NCBI GenBank assembly: GCA_963776195.1
Contig: CAVZMO010000017.1
Coordinates: forward strand, 1-64,000
Direction of reading: 5' to 3'
DNA: 64,000 bases
Source of the DNA: CAVZMO01 sp963776195
GTDB taxonomy: Bacteria; Nitrospirota; Thermodesulfovibrionia; Thermodesulfovibrionales; SM23-35
The notes beneath the pieces were generated by a model, which did not search any database, was not told where the DNA came from, and was given only the letters and a program-made list of their open reading frames with translations. Of this stretch, positions 32,029 through 42,198 are shown one piece after another; the stretch's first letter is position 1; each line of letters begins with the position of its first letter. The translations under genes and the position numbers were made by a program.

Positions 32029-33204
32029 TTATTTTATCAACTGATTCAACTGGAATATGGGCAGAAGGACTGCAAGGACTATCAGCCCGACGACAAACCC
32101 CATGCAAAGAATCATCGCGGGCTCAAGAATAGAGAGCGCTTTCTGCACCCTCCTGGAAAATTCTGCCTCATACGAATCCGCGGCATTCTTCAGTATTTCG
32201 ACCAACTGTCCGCTCCTCTCCCCTGTCGACATGAGTTGAAGGAGTATGGGAGGAAACCCATCGAGGGACGCGGAGAGCCTTGCCCCTTCAGCAACCTTTC
32301 TGCCGGCTTCGGTTATCCTCATCTCGATCAACTTGTTCCCAACAGACTTCGCAGAAAGATCAAGCGCCCTGAGAACTGGAAGCCCCCCTTCGAGCAAAAA
32401 CCCCAGGGTCCTCGCAAAACGTCCGTAATAGAGACTTTGGGCTATATTCCATGGCAGGCGCACGATGAGTCTGTCCAGGAATAATCTGTTCTTTTCCTTT
32501 AGCCTCTTAATTCCGACCACCCCCCCTAAAAGCAGACCGATTAAGAGCCACCAGTAGTTCTGAAAGATATCGCTGACCGTTATAAGTACCACCGTGATAA
32601 AAGGGAGGGCGCTTCCCGTGTCCTTAAAAATCCTCGTTATCTTCGGTATGACAAAAGTGAACAAAAAGGAGAGCACGACGAAGGCAACGCAGATCATAAA
32701 GACCGGGTAAACCATCGATATCCTCACCTTCGCTTTGAGGTTGCTTTGTTCCTCCAAGAAATCCGCCATACGGTCGAGGACCTTATCAAGATTTCCGCTC
32801 GCCTCTCCTGCGGCAACCATATTGATATAGAACTCCGGAAAGATACGGCTATATTCCTCCATCGCCTTTGAAAGACTTGAACCGGAAGCAACCCTCTCTT
32901 TTATGTCCACCAGCATGTTTTTCCAAAATCCTTTATTTTCTTCAGAGATCGAACTGAGGGCCTCCATGAGGGTAACACCTGCCGAGAGAAGAGTGGAAAG
33001 CTGTCTTGTCGTAGATGGCAGGAGGGACACGTCCTGCCCGCGGAATAAACCCGCCCGCCCTCTATAGATCGCTTCTTTTACATTCTTTGGATAAAGACCC
33101 GACTCTTTAAGCCTTAAGACCGCGTCTCTTTGACTGTTCGCTTCGATGGTTCCCGCCACCTCCGCACCGTCTGTCTTATATCCTTTATACTGAAATATCG
33201 GCAT
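32029..33204 (-). CDS. gspF: Type II secretion inner-membrane protein GspF
   Basis: Polytopic platform protein with two T2SSF domains and three membrane helices (MVYPVFMICVAFVVLSFLFT, YWWLLIGLLLGGVVGI, ILCMGFVVGLIVLAVLLPIF). Typical signatures are PIFQYKGYKTDGAEVAGTIE, ATRQLSTLLSAGVTLMEAL and LLEGGLPVLRALDLSA. The start is ATG 33204 (MPIFQYKG, 391 residues). The longer frame from 33249 lies within gspE and adds unrelated residues. It overlaps the gspE 3' end by 20 nt. Confidence 0.95.
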   Translation of the reverse strand: MPIFQYKGYKTDGAEVAGTIEANSQRDAVLRLKESGLYPKNVKEAIYRGRAGLFRGQDVSLLPSTTRQLSTLLSAGVTLMEALSSISEENKGFWKNMLVDIKERVASGSSLSKAMEEYSRIFPEFYINMVAAGEASGNLDKVLDRMADFLEEQSNLKAKVRISMVYPVFMICVAFVVLSFLFTFVIPKITRIFKDTGSALPFITVVLITVSDIFQNYWWLLIGLLLGGVVGIKRLKEKNRLFLDRLIVRLPWNIAQSLYYGRFARTLGFLLEGGLPVLRALDLSAKSVGNKLIEMRITEAGRKVAEGARLSASLDGFPPILLQLMSTGERSGQLVEILKNAADSYEAEFSRRVQKALSILEPAMILCMGFVVGLIVLAVLLPIFQLNQLIK

Positions 33205-34705
33205 AATCCTTCTGGGTAACCCGCAAAACTTCCTCAAGGGTCGTAACACCGCCTCTTGCTTTTTCGATGCCGTCCTGACGAAGGGTTTTCATCCCCTTTG
33301 AGATTGCATGATTCTTTATGCTCTGAGAATCGATCTTGTCCGTGATCATCGGTCTTATTTCATTATCTATGGTAAGAAGCTCAAAAATCCCCGACCTTCC
33401 GTAATAACCTTTCCCTTTGCATTCTTCGCATCCTGTACCGCGATACAAAAATTCCGGCGGTTTGCTGAAATAAGACTGTTCGATGCCCGACGGCTTATAA
33501 GAAACCTTACAGTGAGGGCATATCATACGCACAAGCCTCTGTGCAAGCACAATTGTCAGGGATGAAGCGACGAGGAACGGCTCAATGCCCATATCTACGA
33601 GTCTGACAAGGGCGCTCGGCGCATCATTGGTATGAAGGGTACTTAAAACAAGGTGGCCCGTGAGTGAAGCCTGCATTGCAATCTCCGCGGTCACGAGGTC
33701 CCTTATCTCACCGACCATGATGACATCAGGGTCCTGTCTCAGGATTGATCTTAGCCCCGAGGCAAATGTCAATCCGATTTTAGGGTTCACCTGTATCTGG
33801 CCAATTCCTTTCAATTGATATTCAATAGGGTCTTCTACGGTTATGATGTTTTTCTCTTCCGTATGTATCCTGTTCAGGGCCGCATAGAGTGTTGTAGTTT
33901 TGCCGCTCCCCGTAGGACCTGTAACGAGTATGATACCGTCAGGCCTGTGCAGATGTTCTTCGAGTTTCCTCTCATCGTCCTTACCGAATCCGACCTCCCA
34001 GAGACCCAGAAGTCCCTGCTTCCTGTCGAGAAGTCTCAGAACCGCCCTCTCGCCATGAGACGTCGGAATTACTGAAACTCTTATATCTATATCCCTGCCC
34101 CCGAGCAGGAGCCTTATCCTTCCATCCTGGGGCAGCCTTTTCTCGGCGATATCGAGATGAGACATTATCTTGATCCTGCTTATCAGCGCATCCTGGATTA
34201 TTTTTGGGGGACTCAGCACCCTGTGGAGCACGCCGTCTATCCTCAACCTGACATCGAGTTCTTTTTCGTAAGGTTCGATGTGGATGTCACTTGCCCTCTC
34301 TTTAACCGCCTGCAAAAGAACCGCATTGAGAAGTTTTATGATAGGGGCTTCTTCCGTTAACTCGAGCAAGTCCTTCGGCGTTTCGAATTCCGTAGCAACA
34401 GACGAGAGATCCTCCCCCGTAATGGTATCCATCACCTCTTCAGCGGAGCCCATCTGGCCGTAGAACCGGTTTATCGCATCGAGGATGACGCCGGGGCTTG
34501 CCTTTACGGCCCTCGGCTTTAACCCCAATTTCTTTGACGCCTCGGAAAGTGCAAGCAGTCCTTTTTCGTCGGCAACCGCTCCAACGAGTTCGGAATCATT
34601 CCTCTTAATCGGAAATATCTGGTTGTTCTTTACAAAACTGAGGGGGATATTCTTCAAGAGGGAAACTTCTACTTCTTCATCCTTTATAACTTCAATGGTT
34701 TCCAT
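33185..34705 (-). CDS. gspE: Type II secretion assembly ATPase GspE
   Basis: 506-residue hexameric ATPase driving pseudopilus growth. It has an N-terminal GspE-N/MshEN domain (FVKNNQIFPIKRNDSELVGA), Walker A GPTGSGKTTTLYA, the Asp box (TVEDPIEYQLKGIGQIQVNP), Walker B DPDVIMVGEIRD, a His box (LSTLHTNDAPSALVRLVDMG) and a zinc-binding CPHC...CEEC pair before GRSGIFELL. ATG 34705 is 4 nt after the gspD stop. Confidence 0.97.
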   Translation of the reverse strand: METIEVIKDEEVEVSLLKNIPLSFVKNNQIFPIKRNDSELVGAVADEKGLLALSEASKKLGLKPRAVKASPGVILDAINRFYGQMGSAEEVMDTITGEDLSSVATEFETPKDLLELTEEAPIIKLLNAVLLQAVKERASDIHIEPYEKELDVRLRIDGVLHRVLSPPKIIQDALISRIKIMSHLDIAEKRLPQDGRIRLLLGGRDIDIRVSVIPTSHGERAVLRLLDRKQGLLGLWEVGFGKDDERKLEEHLHRPDGIILVTGPTGSGKTTTLYAALNRIHTEEKNIITVEDPIEYQLKGIGQIQVNPKIGLTFASGLRSILRQDPDVIMVGEIRDLVTAEIAMQASLTGHLVLSTLHTNDAPSALVRLVDMGIEPFLVASSLTIVLAQRLVRMICPHCKVSYKPSGIEQSYFSKPPEFLYRGTGCEECKGKGYYGRSGIFELLTIDNEIRPMITDKIDSQSIKNHAISKGMKTLRQDGIEKARGGVTTLEEVLRVTQKDYADISV

Positions 34706-34709
34706 CCCT

Positions 34710-37004
34710 TCATTGAATCTTCATGATATAATTAGGCTCTGCGTATTCGACTTCCCTGTAACTATTAAATATCTTGGCCGCCTCTCTGACGTCCTGGCCT
34801 TTCCTGAGCTTTATGAGATGGGGACCTCTTGTCTTGAATTCGGACATGACCGATGCACCTTCGGCAGATAATATTTCTGATATCCTGTTGTCCGGGGTAC
34901 CGTCCCTGAATTTAACGAGCAGTTCTCCCTGGGCATATCTGTTTTCCGACTTTGCAAACTCCAGCTTCTTTTCATCCGTCAGTTTGGCAAGCCGCTCCGA
35001 CTTCTTTCACGATATGGGGCGTGAGAAAAACAAGCAGGTTCGTCTTCTGTTTGGATACGCTCTTTTGTGTAAAAAGCCACCCGAGCACCGGGATATCGCC
35101 AAGCAACGGGACCTTCGTAACGCTCTGCTCCTCTTTTTCCTGCATCAGCCCGCCTATGACTACGGTCTGATTATCTTTAACCACAACTAGAGGTCTTTGT
35201 TGACCTCTTGGTTATAGTTGGGCCTACATTGATCAGGATCGTCTCGGACTGCTGCGTCAAGGCAGATATCTCCTGGTAAAGGTCGAGTTTCACATAATCA
35301 CCTTCGGTAATCTGAGGAGTAAGTCTCAAGGTGATGCCCACATCCTTCCTATCGATAGAGTTGAGGACCGTATTGGTAGTGGTAATGTCCCGCTCCCTCT
35401 GGCTATAAACGGTACATTCTCTCCGACAACAATTTCCGCCTCCTTGTTGTCCGAAGTGAGTATCTGGGGAGTCGACAGGACATTGACCGCATTCCTGAAT
35501 TCATTCAGGCTGAAAAGAGCGGCGAATCCGGGAACGGATAAGGGTCGTGGTTGTTGCTTTTCCATCCGAACCGATCGTAGTTAAAGGCACATTGATAAAG
35601 TTCCCCAAACCCCCTGCCGTCAAACCCGAAAGTCCCTGAGCAACATTCTGCACCGTTGTAGAATCTATAGTGCCAAAGCCGCCGATCGCGACAGGTTTTC
35701 CGTCTTTCTTGGCAGTAAGTCCTCCATTTTGTACCGATATCTCTCAGCTTATCGATCGACGCCTCAACAATCATCGCCTCTACATAAACCTGCCGTCTTC
35801 TTCTGTCCAGCTGTTTTATCACCTGCAGAAGGTTCTGATAATCCGCCGGGGAAGCAACTACGATAAGGGAATTCGTTGCCTTGTCCGGTGAGATTATTAT
35901 TTTCCCGCCGGATTCAAAGGGACTCTTGGGAGGCTGTCCGGCCTGGGCAGCCTGACCGGATCTTTGCCTGTCCGGATATCCCTGTAAGCATCCTCTCCAA
36001 TACCTTCGAAAGTTCGGTCGCATCAGCATATTCGAGGAAAAATACATTGATCTTGCTGGTTGCTTCGGGCAACGGGATATCAAGAAGGGCGATCATCCTT
36101 TTCATCGCCTCCTTTTCCTGCTTATCGGCTATCATGACTATTGCATTTAATCTTGTATCGGCAAAGATATTTCCGTTCTTGTCTCCTCGACAGACGCTGC
36201 CCCCGCAGTCTCGCCCGGCCTCAGAACCCGCCCCGCCGTGGGCTGGGTCTTGCCGCTCAGAAACAGCAGCTTCAGTAATAATCTTGACCACATCTTCGGC
36301 ATTGGCATATTTGAGGAGCACAAGTTCAGGTTCCTCAATGCCGGGCTTGTCAATGGACTCAATGATATTGAGAAGCTTTTCGATATTCGTGGCGGAGTCG
36401 ACGACCATCAGCATATTGCCGGGGCCAAAAGAGGCGATATGTCCGTCTCGTGAGATCAACGGCTGCAAGAAAGTCATCGCCTTAGAAGCAGAAATCGATT
36501 TCAACTGAATAAGCCTGATAATATATGCGTCAGTTAATTGCTCCCCGCCTTCTTTGAAAATTTCAATGCCCGACTGTTTTGCCTGGGAAATGGAAACGAT
36601 CTTGTAGACATTTCCTGAAGGTACAATCGTAAGGCCCTTCAGTTCCAGGACAGACGTGAACAGTCTGAAGGCGTCGTCAACGGAAAGTCTGGAAGGAGCA
36701 ATAATGGTAATATTCCCTTTTACCTTATCATCGAACACAAAATTCTTGCCGGTCACTTCGCTGATAAATTTCACTACGGCAGATATGTCGACATCGACAA
36801 AATTAAAAGTGACCTCTTCTTCTCTCTGCTCTTCTCTTTCTCGGCATGAGATTCGTTGCCTGAAGTCGATTCGTCTGTTTTTTCCCCGATCAGGACTGTC
36901 TCTGCAATTGATTCTGTTACGTTGATTCTTGATGGGAAAGACCAAAAGCACAGCAAGAATATAGCGAGAAAAACAGCATATTTTGAATTTCTAGCGAAGT
37001 CCAT
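34710..37004 (-). pseudogene. gspD: Type II secretion secretin GspD, multiply frameshifted, with subtilase-propeptide-like C terminus
   Basis: Outer-membrane secretin of the T2SS. The pieces read in order on the minus strand. A signal peptide (YAVFLAIFLLCFWSFPS) is followed by N0 (FNFVDVDISAVVKFISEVTG), N1/N2 (LNAIVMIADKQEKEAMKRMI), N3 (ATNSLIVVASPADYQNLLQV, VYVEAMIVEASIDKLRDIGT) and the secretin barrel (NVLSTPQILTSDNKEAEIVV; VVIGGLMQEKEEQSVTKVPL; LLVFLTPHIVK). At least seven single-base shifts are needed, near 36830, 35950, 35725, 35545, 35395, 35185 and 35007. After SERLAKLTDEKKLEFAK the mended frame continues into GELLVKFRDGTPDNRISEIL ... EVEYAEPNYIMKIQ (34713-34928). This is the same domain that begins both neighbouring subtilases. 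Error or decay cannot be told apart from sequence alone. Confidence 0.85.
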
Positions 37005-37016
37005 TTCTCACTTATA

Positions 37017-37892
37017 TTACTTTATCTGATACGTCATTGTCATCTTCGCTCCGGACCTAATCATATCGATCTGGACTCTCTCCATACCTTTCAGCGCGGT
37101 AAATGCCTGGAGGGCCCTTTCAGGGTTCGATACATCATATTCGTTAATCCTCAAAAGCACGTCGCCGTCCTGGAGGCCGAGACTATGATAAATACCTCCC
37201 GGCTTCACCTCATTCAGGACAAAACCTTCCTCTTTTCCATTCACAAAATTCGGTCTCAGCCTTGCATCCGTCATCATCTGGCCCGGATTCGAGATAGCCT
37301 GCTGAAGTTTCGCCTGATCGACAATATAGGTGCCCCTCCCTACCTTTCTTGCAAATGCGTCGGCAGAAGGAGTGCTACCCGAACTCTGTTTTGTGATCTC
37401 CTTCACCTTCACATCTTCAAGTGGAATTTCTACCGACCCATCTCCTCTTTTCAGAATAACCCTGTCTCTCTTGACGGCCTGCAGTTTTCCTGCGCCGAAT
37501 ACAGGCTCCCCGATCTTAAACACCTCCTGTGTCCCCGAGCTGTCCTTAAAGACGCCGTAACTAAGTTCTTTAGGCCCGACGACCGTGCCGACAAGCACGA
37601 TATCCGTCTTCTGAATCTTACTGCCTGCCGATACCGTTAAATTCTTTATCTCGCCTCCGGGAAAACCAAAGGGGTTGTTTTTCGATATCGATGCATAATC
37701 TTCGAGCTGCTTCTTCTGTTGTGCGGTTATGCCACCGGTTGAAGCCGGTTTCTCTCTTTTCAGCGTTTTCTTTTCAAAATGGCCGGAGACGATGTCCCGG
37801 ACGAGAAAGAGTAAGGAAAAAAGAAGAATTACGCTGATGAGAATGTTCAGATAAGATATATTTCTCTTTGTAATGAGCTTTGATCTCAACAT
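37017..37892 (-). CDS. gspC: Type II secretion protein GspC
   Basis: 291 residues. One membrane helix (ISYLNILISVILLFSLLFLV) is followed by a P/K-rich linker and a homology-region domain (NNPFGFPGG, DIVLVGTVVGPKELSYGVFK, FKIGEPVFGAGKLQAVKRDR). A C-terminal PDZ domain follows (PGGIYHSLGLQDGDVLLRIN, EYDVSNPERALQAFTALKG). It links the inner-membrane platform to the secretin GspD and selects substrates. First gene of the gsp operon; the subtilase and its repeat-rich tail end just upstream. Confidence 0.9.
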   Translation of the reverse strand: MLRSKLITKRNISYLNILISVILLFSLLFLVRDIVSGHFEKKTLKREKPASTGGITAQQKKQLEDYASISKNNPFGFPGGEIKNLTVSAGSKIQKTDIVLVGTVVGPKELSYGVFKDSSGTQEVFKIGEPVFGAGKLQAVKRDRVILKRGDGSVEIPLEDVKVKEITKQSSGSTPSADAFARKVGRGTYIVDQAKLQQAISNPGQMMTDARLRPNFVNGKEEGFVLNEVKPGGIYHSLGLQDGDVLLRINEYDVSNPERALQAFTALKGMERVQIDMIRSGAKMTMTYQIK

Positions 37893-37930
37893 TAAAGTAT
37901 GTTATTAGAAACAGGAACTCAAAGTAAACA

Positions 37931-39811
37931 TTACGGATTCATCAATATGTGCATGATTGAATCGGCATGGTTCGACAAGCTCACCATGACATCTGTCATC
38001 CTGAGCTTGTCGAAAGGTCGCATCAAAGGGAGAGGTATCACGGTCAGGTCAGCGATCACCGTTGTCGCGCTCTGCCTTGCCTCTATAGAACAGCCTCCTT
38101 CACCACCGGAACAGTCCTTTTCTTACGGCTGAGGCAGATACAGTATTTGAAGGAAAAGAATTGGAAATATCATTAAAGGCCCTTACTCTGTAAGTATAGG
38201 TTGCACCGGGTATGACAGTAGTGTCGGTAAAAGACTTGGCATTTGCAGGTAATGTTCTTATCGCTGCGAAGGTGATTCCGTCAGTGCTTCTCTCAACGCT
38301 GTAACCTGTTTCGCCGGTTGCGTTATCCGACCATTTTAGTCTGATAGCCGATGCTGAAGCAGACCTGACCCTGAGATTCGTAGGGGCCAATAAAGATGAG
38401 AGTGACCGGAAAGCGTTGATTCTTCCCCAGTCTGTATCCAGCCGTCAAGGGTCGGCTTTTTATCTGCATAATTCAATATTGTCTGGCGGACCTGATGGTG
38501 GTCGAATAGGGTATTATAAATACCGTCATAATAACTGAACAACAACCCTGCAAGGCCGGAAACATGGGGAGCTGCCATGGAAGTGCCGGCAAAGAATTGT
38601 TTATCCGAAAAATCCGAAAACAAATTATTCGGAACAGTGCTCAAGATATATACTCCGGGTGCGGCAACATGAACAGAATTCAGACCGAAATTGCTGAAGG
38701 GTACTCTCCTGTCATCCTGGTCGGTAGCAGCAACGGAAATAATGTTCGGAAGATTATAGCTTGCAGGGTAAGCTGGGGCCAAGTCGTTGTTGTTGCTTTC
38801 ATTCCCTGCTGCCGCAACAAACAAGACTTGATGAGCATCTGCATTAGAGATAGCGTTCATTTCAGAAAGGCAGAAACCCTCGCCATGGAAACTTGCATTT
38901 ATTACTCTTGCCCCATTATTGACTGCATATTGAATACCCGCAATTTCATCCGATGCAAATACACTGTTACAATTTCCTGACAGAGTGGTAGTTGCATCAA
39001 AAATCTTTACCGGCATCAATTGAACGTCCCACATAACACCTGCTGTACCGACACCATTGTTGCCGACGGCACCTATAATTCCCGCAACATGCGTACCATG
39101 ATCGAGATCATCGAATGGGTCATTGTTGTTGTCGACAAAATTCCATCCCTTGCAGTCATCTACAAACCCATTACTATCATTGTCAATCCCGTCGGAGCAA
39201 TTAATCTCACCTAAATTTTTCCATATATTACCCGCCAAATCCTCATGGGTATAATCTATGCCGCTATCAAGGACAGCCACTATAACAGAGCCATCTCCCG
39301 CAAAAATATCCCATGCCTTCGTGGCCTTTATATCCGCACCGCGTGTACCGTTGGCATATTTGCCAGTATTACGCAAAGCCCACTGGTCTCCAAAATAAGT
39401 GTCATTCGGTTTAACAGAAGCACACCTCATATAATTCGGCTCTGCATATTCCACATCCGGATCAGACATATATTGCTGTATCGCATCCTGCACGGACAGG
39501 CCCTTCGGCAACTGAACATGATGCAGTTCAGGGACAATTGTATATCTCTTGATTACAGAGGCACCCACAGCCTTATGGACTTTGAGAGAAGATGAAGCCA
39601 CAAGGCCGGACTTAAATTTGACAAGCAGCTCGCCTTCTTTGTAATTACCCCTTCCCATCTGAGAGATGATGGACTGGGCGGTCACTTTAATGCCGTCCAT
39701 TCCTGTTGAAGCACCGGCCTTCAAATTATCCGTGGAGCTGTTTGCGGAGTTATTAATGCCGCTCGCTGCGACAAGAATCAAACTCATCAAAAGGTATAAT
39801 AATTTCTTCAT
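37931..39811 (-). pseudogene. Second subtilisin-like (S8) protease with FnIII and C-terminal motif, two frameshifts, tail overwritten by a repeat
   Basis: Exported serine protease. Signal peptide KKLLYLLMSLILVAASG; propeptide-like domain (GELLVKFKSG to VEYAEPNYMR); Asp in VLDSGIDYTHED, His in DHGTHVAGI, Ser in GTSMAAPHVSG. The first frame (38336-39811) is shifted in a C4 run at 38425-38428. The FnIII domain continues in another frame (APTNLRVRSASASAIRLKWS to YTYRVRAFN, ending 38100). A second one-base shift at about 38116-38121 opens CSGGEGGCSIEARQSATTVI then ADLTVIPLPLM, clearly related to the tail of the first subtilase. There the hydrophobic helix is replaced by RPFDKLRMTDVMVSLSNH, translated from a dispersed repeat, and the stop is at 37931. 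The calcium-site-like insert SDGIDNDSNGFVDDCKGWNF lies near the catalytic His. Confidence 0.82.
37971..38014. repeat. Dispersed repeat with 13-bp inverted arms
   Basis: TTCGACAAGCTCA (37971-37983) and TGAGCTTGTCGAA (38002-38014) are perfect inverted repeats around CCATGACATCTGTCATCC. A half copy (CCTGAGCTTGTCGAAGGGCG) lies at 47330-47349 inside the 3' end of truB. Both copies are translated as C-terminal protein tails (FDKLRMT; ERPSTSSG). Confidence 0.85.
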
Positions 39812-39928
39812 GGTTTCACTCCTTTACAAGATGCTTTGTCATTCATATTCTTCATCTCCGTTCAGAGTCCTTCATGTTTTATAGGGGCGGGCTACCGCCC
39901 GCCCTCTTTTTTCTAATATCTTTTTCTT

Positions 39929-41464
39929 CTACTGTATAGTTATCGTCGCTTTAGCTGTCCCGCCTGCCGAATCAGACACATTAAGATCTACCGTGCCTGC
40001 TGTTGCAGTACCGCCCGGTGTGGTGCAACGTGGCGGCGTATTAGGAGCAGTACAAATCGGCTGAGCCGGAACTGTGACAGTTATGGAAGAGCCAGACCAG
40101 ATTCCAAGTTCGCCTCCATTCCTGACACAATTACCGGCAGTCCCTCCACCAGTGCCGTTGTCGTTAAATGCGCGATTTATATTACTTGACGATGTCGTAT
40201 ATGGTGGAGTGCCTCCCGTAATTGTGAAAGTAAAAGTGGCGCATATGCCCACAATTGATGAAGCAGTGGGTGGATTTATGGCAAGTGCCGGGGTTGGTGT
40301 GGGCGTAGGTGTCGGCGCTGCCGGCGCTATTACAGTTACTGTGGTCGAAGGGGGCGGAACTGGTTGACCACCCACTGATGCTGTTATACGGTCTGTTTCA
40401 TTACCGGCACCGGCTGCAAGAGTCGGCGCATTGAATTGCGCAGTGGCTATACCGTTTGTCGTCTGAGCAAATGGCTCGACCCCGCCCTTGCCCTGGGTTA
40501 CACTGAAATTTATTGTAGTTCCGTCAGAAACCGGGGTTCCGGCGTTAGTCAAAGCTTGTGCCGCTATCGCAGACGTGCCGCCGGACGCAACGCTCGGAGG
40601 ATTGGCAGAAACAGTGACTGACTGTACAAAAACGGGGTGCAAGAATAATGTAACAAGATTGAATGCTCCCACATCGGCCGAAGCAGTAATATTCAGAAGT
40701 TGTCTCAATGGACGAAAGCGCCGTAGGCACGACTTCAACCAGGACAGACGCCTCGCCGGAATTATTCGTTAATGCGGTATTACCCGTCGGGAATATAACG
40801 TCGCAGGTTGCACTTCCGTCACTGCACGTGGCTGCGGGGTCAGTGCCGACCTTAAATGCCCGGTCGGCCCCAAAAGTAACCTTACTGTCAAATATAATAA
40901 ATGCTCCTTCTGATACAGTCGCTGTGATAATCCTCTGATTGTCATCATTTGTGCCTTTAAAAAGGTTGAAATCATTCGGCTCATTTGGAATACCGTCACC
41001 ATCATCCACTGAAAGGGTTAGAGTAGTAGGTGCTGAAGGAGGTTGTGCAGTATTAAATGACGAGGAAAAATCATCGTCTTTCTGTCCCTCGCCTGTCCCA
41101 CATCCTTATTGACTTCTGCCTGGACTGTAGAAAAGCCGTCAGTGGTTGACTTGAGTGTAACTGTCGCTATTCCGGAATCGTTTGTTTCGGCAGTCGTTGA
41201 GCTTAAAACGCCTATCGGAGAAAGATTCGTAAATATAACGCGTCTTATTTGCAACAGGTGCTCCGTTGCCGTCAAGGACCTTGGCATGGAGTGTAATCAC
41301 CGTATTCGTCTGGGCAATAAAATGAGAAGGCTGCAATTGAACGATTGACGGCGTCCCCGGATTTTCTCCCCTGGGGGGTGTCTGGCGAGACCGGCTCCTC
41401 CGCCGCAGCTAAAAGTGCCTAGGGATAAAACCAGTAATATTAATCCTATGATGATTTTTTTCAT
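39929..41464 (-). pseudogene. Ig-like-domain lipoprotein, frameshifted
   Basis: A lipoprotein start (MKKIIIGLILLVLSLGTFSC with a lipobox Cys) lies at 41464 and is quickly shifted out of frame. Further fragments on the minus strand read FIAQTNTVITLHAKVLDGNG, then SIETTSEYYC-like and ANPPSVASGGTSAIAAQALT, the pattern of bacterial Ig-like (Big-1/invasin-type) domains with a Pro/Thr linker (TVIAPAAPTPTPTPTPALAI). A final beta domain ends SDSAGGTAKATITIQ. At least three frameshifts (near 41370, 41215-41010 and 40700) break it. Mended, it is about 510 residues. It is probably a surface or pilus-associated adhesin-like lipoprotein, by its place next to the pil genes. Confidence 0.6.
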
Positions 41465-41488
41465 CTTATCCTCCGAATCTATAATTAC

Positions 41489-42145
41489 TTAGCCACCACA
41501 ATTATCAAAATAGCCGATCACAAAACCTACCTGCGTCTTAAAGGAAAAATTCGTCCCGAATTCATTTTTACCCTCAAATGTGTATATTGCAGTATAGTTG
41601 TTTAGAAAAAATGGGTTATTCATTGAAGAACTGTAGGACCCGCTTGTCATGTCATCTACGTATTTTGTTTTTCTCGGGAGGTCGACAAAAAATAGTGTGT
41701 CCGTAACTGTATTGATACCAGTGCCTGAAGGAGCAGGGATAATTATACTTTTGAACTCGGTAAACTTTTCTATAGGCGGCGTACCAATCGAATCGGTCGA
41801 CCGCCGATATTCAACCGTATATTTTTCTATAAAGAGGTCTCCAGCCTGAAATGTGGAATTCGGATTTATAAGACTTGCGTTTATTGTTACAGTAGCGTCA
41901 TGCTGAGTGTATGGTTCCGGGTCGTTCGTAGTAGGGTCCCCGTCACAGTTAGAAATTCTGAAGGCATCAACATCGTTTGTATTCGCGCCGAGATACTCAG
42001 GTATTATTGTCGCCTCTAAAATAACGCCTGTATCTTCGGTGCCGTGACTTCCCGGAGAACCGGGTCCGCTCCCCCCGCATCCATAGAAAAGTCCGCTAAG
42101 GATTAGAAAACAAATCATAAACAGCAAACACTGAACCCTTTTCAT
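41489..42145 (-). CDS. Lipoprotein of unknown function next to pilQ
   Basis: The frame is open from 42202, but the natural start is ATG 42145 (MKRVQCLLFMICFLILSGLF then YGCGGSG), a clear lipobox. The mature ~200 residues are beta-rich with an Asp/Asn-rich loop (NCDGDPTTNDPEPY) and no recognised domain. It lies downstream of pilQ on the same strand, is likely in the pil operon, and ends with YFDNCGG. It could be a pilotin-like or Ig-partner protein, but nothing in the sequence proves it. Confidence 0.7.
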   Translation of the reverse strand: MKRVQCLLFMICFLILSGLFYGCGGSGPGSPGSHGTEDTGVILEATIIPEYLGANTNDVDAFRISNCDGDPTTNDPEPYTQHDATVTINASLINPNSTFQAGDLFIEKYTVEYRRSTDSIGTPPIEKFTEFKSIIIPAPSGTGINTVTDTLFFVDLPRKTKYVDDMTSGSYSSSMNNPFFLNNYTAIYTFEGKNEFGTNFSFKTQVGFVIGYFDNCGG

Positions 42146-42198
42146 CTTGCCCCCTATTTTCATAATTCTTATGGTTCTTTCCAAAAATCTAATTCTTC

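Noticed and set aside
37893..37930. Promoter of gspC right before its ATG (TTGAGT/TACTTT)
   Set aside because: The -10-like box would end 1 nt before the ATG, placing the transcript start inside the gene.
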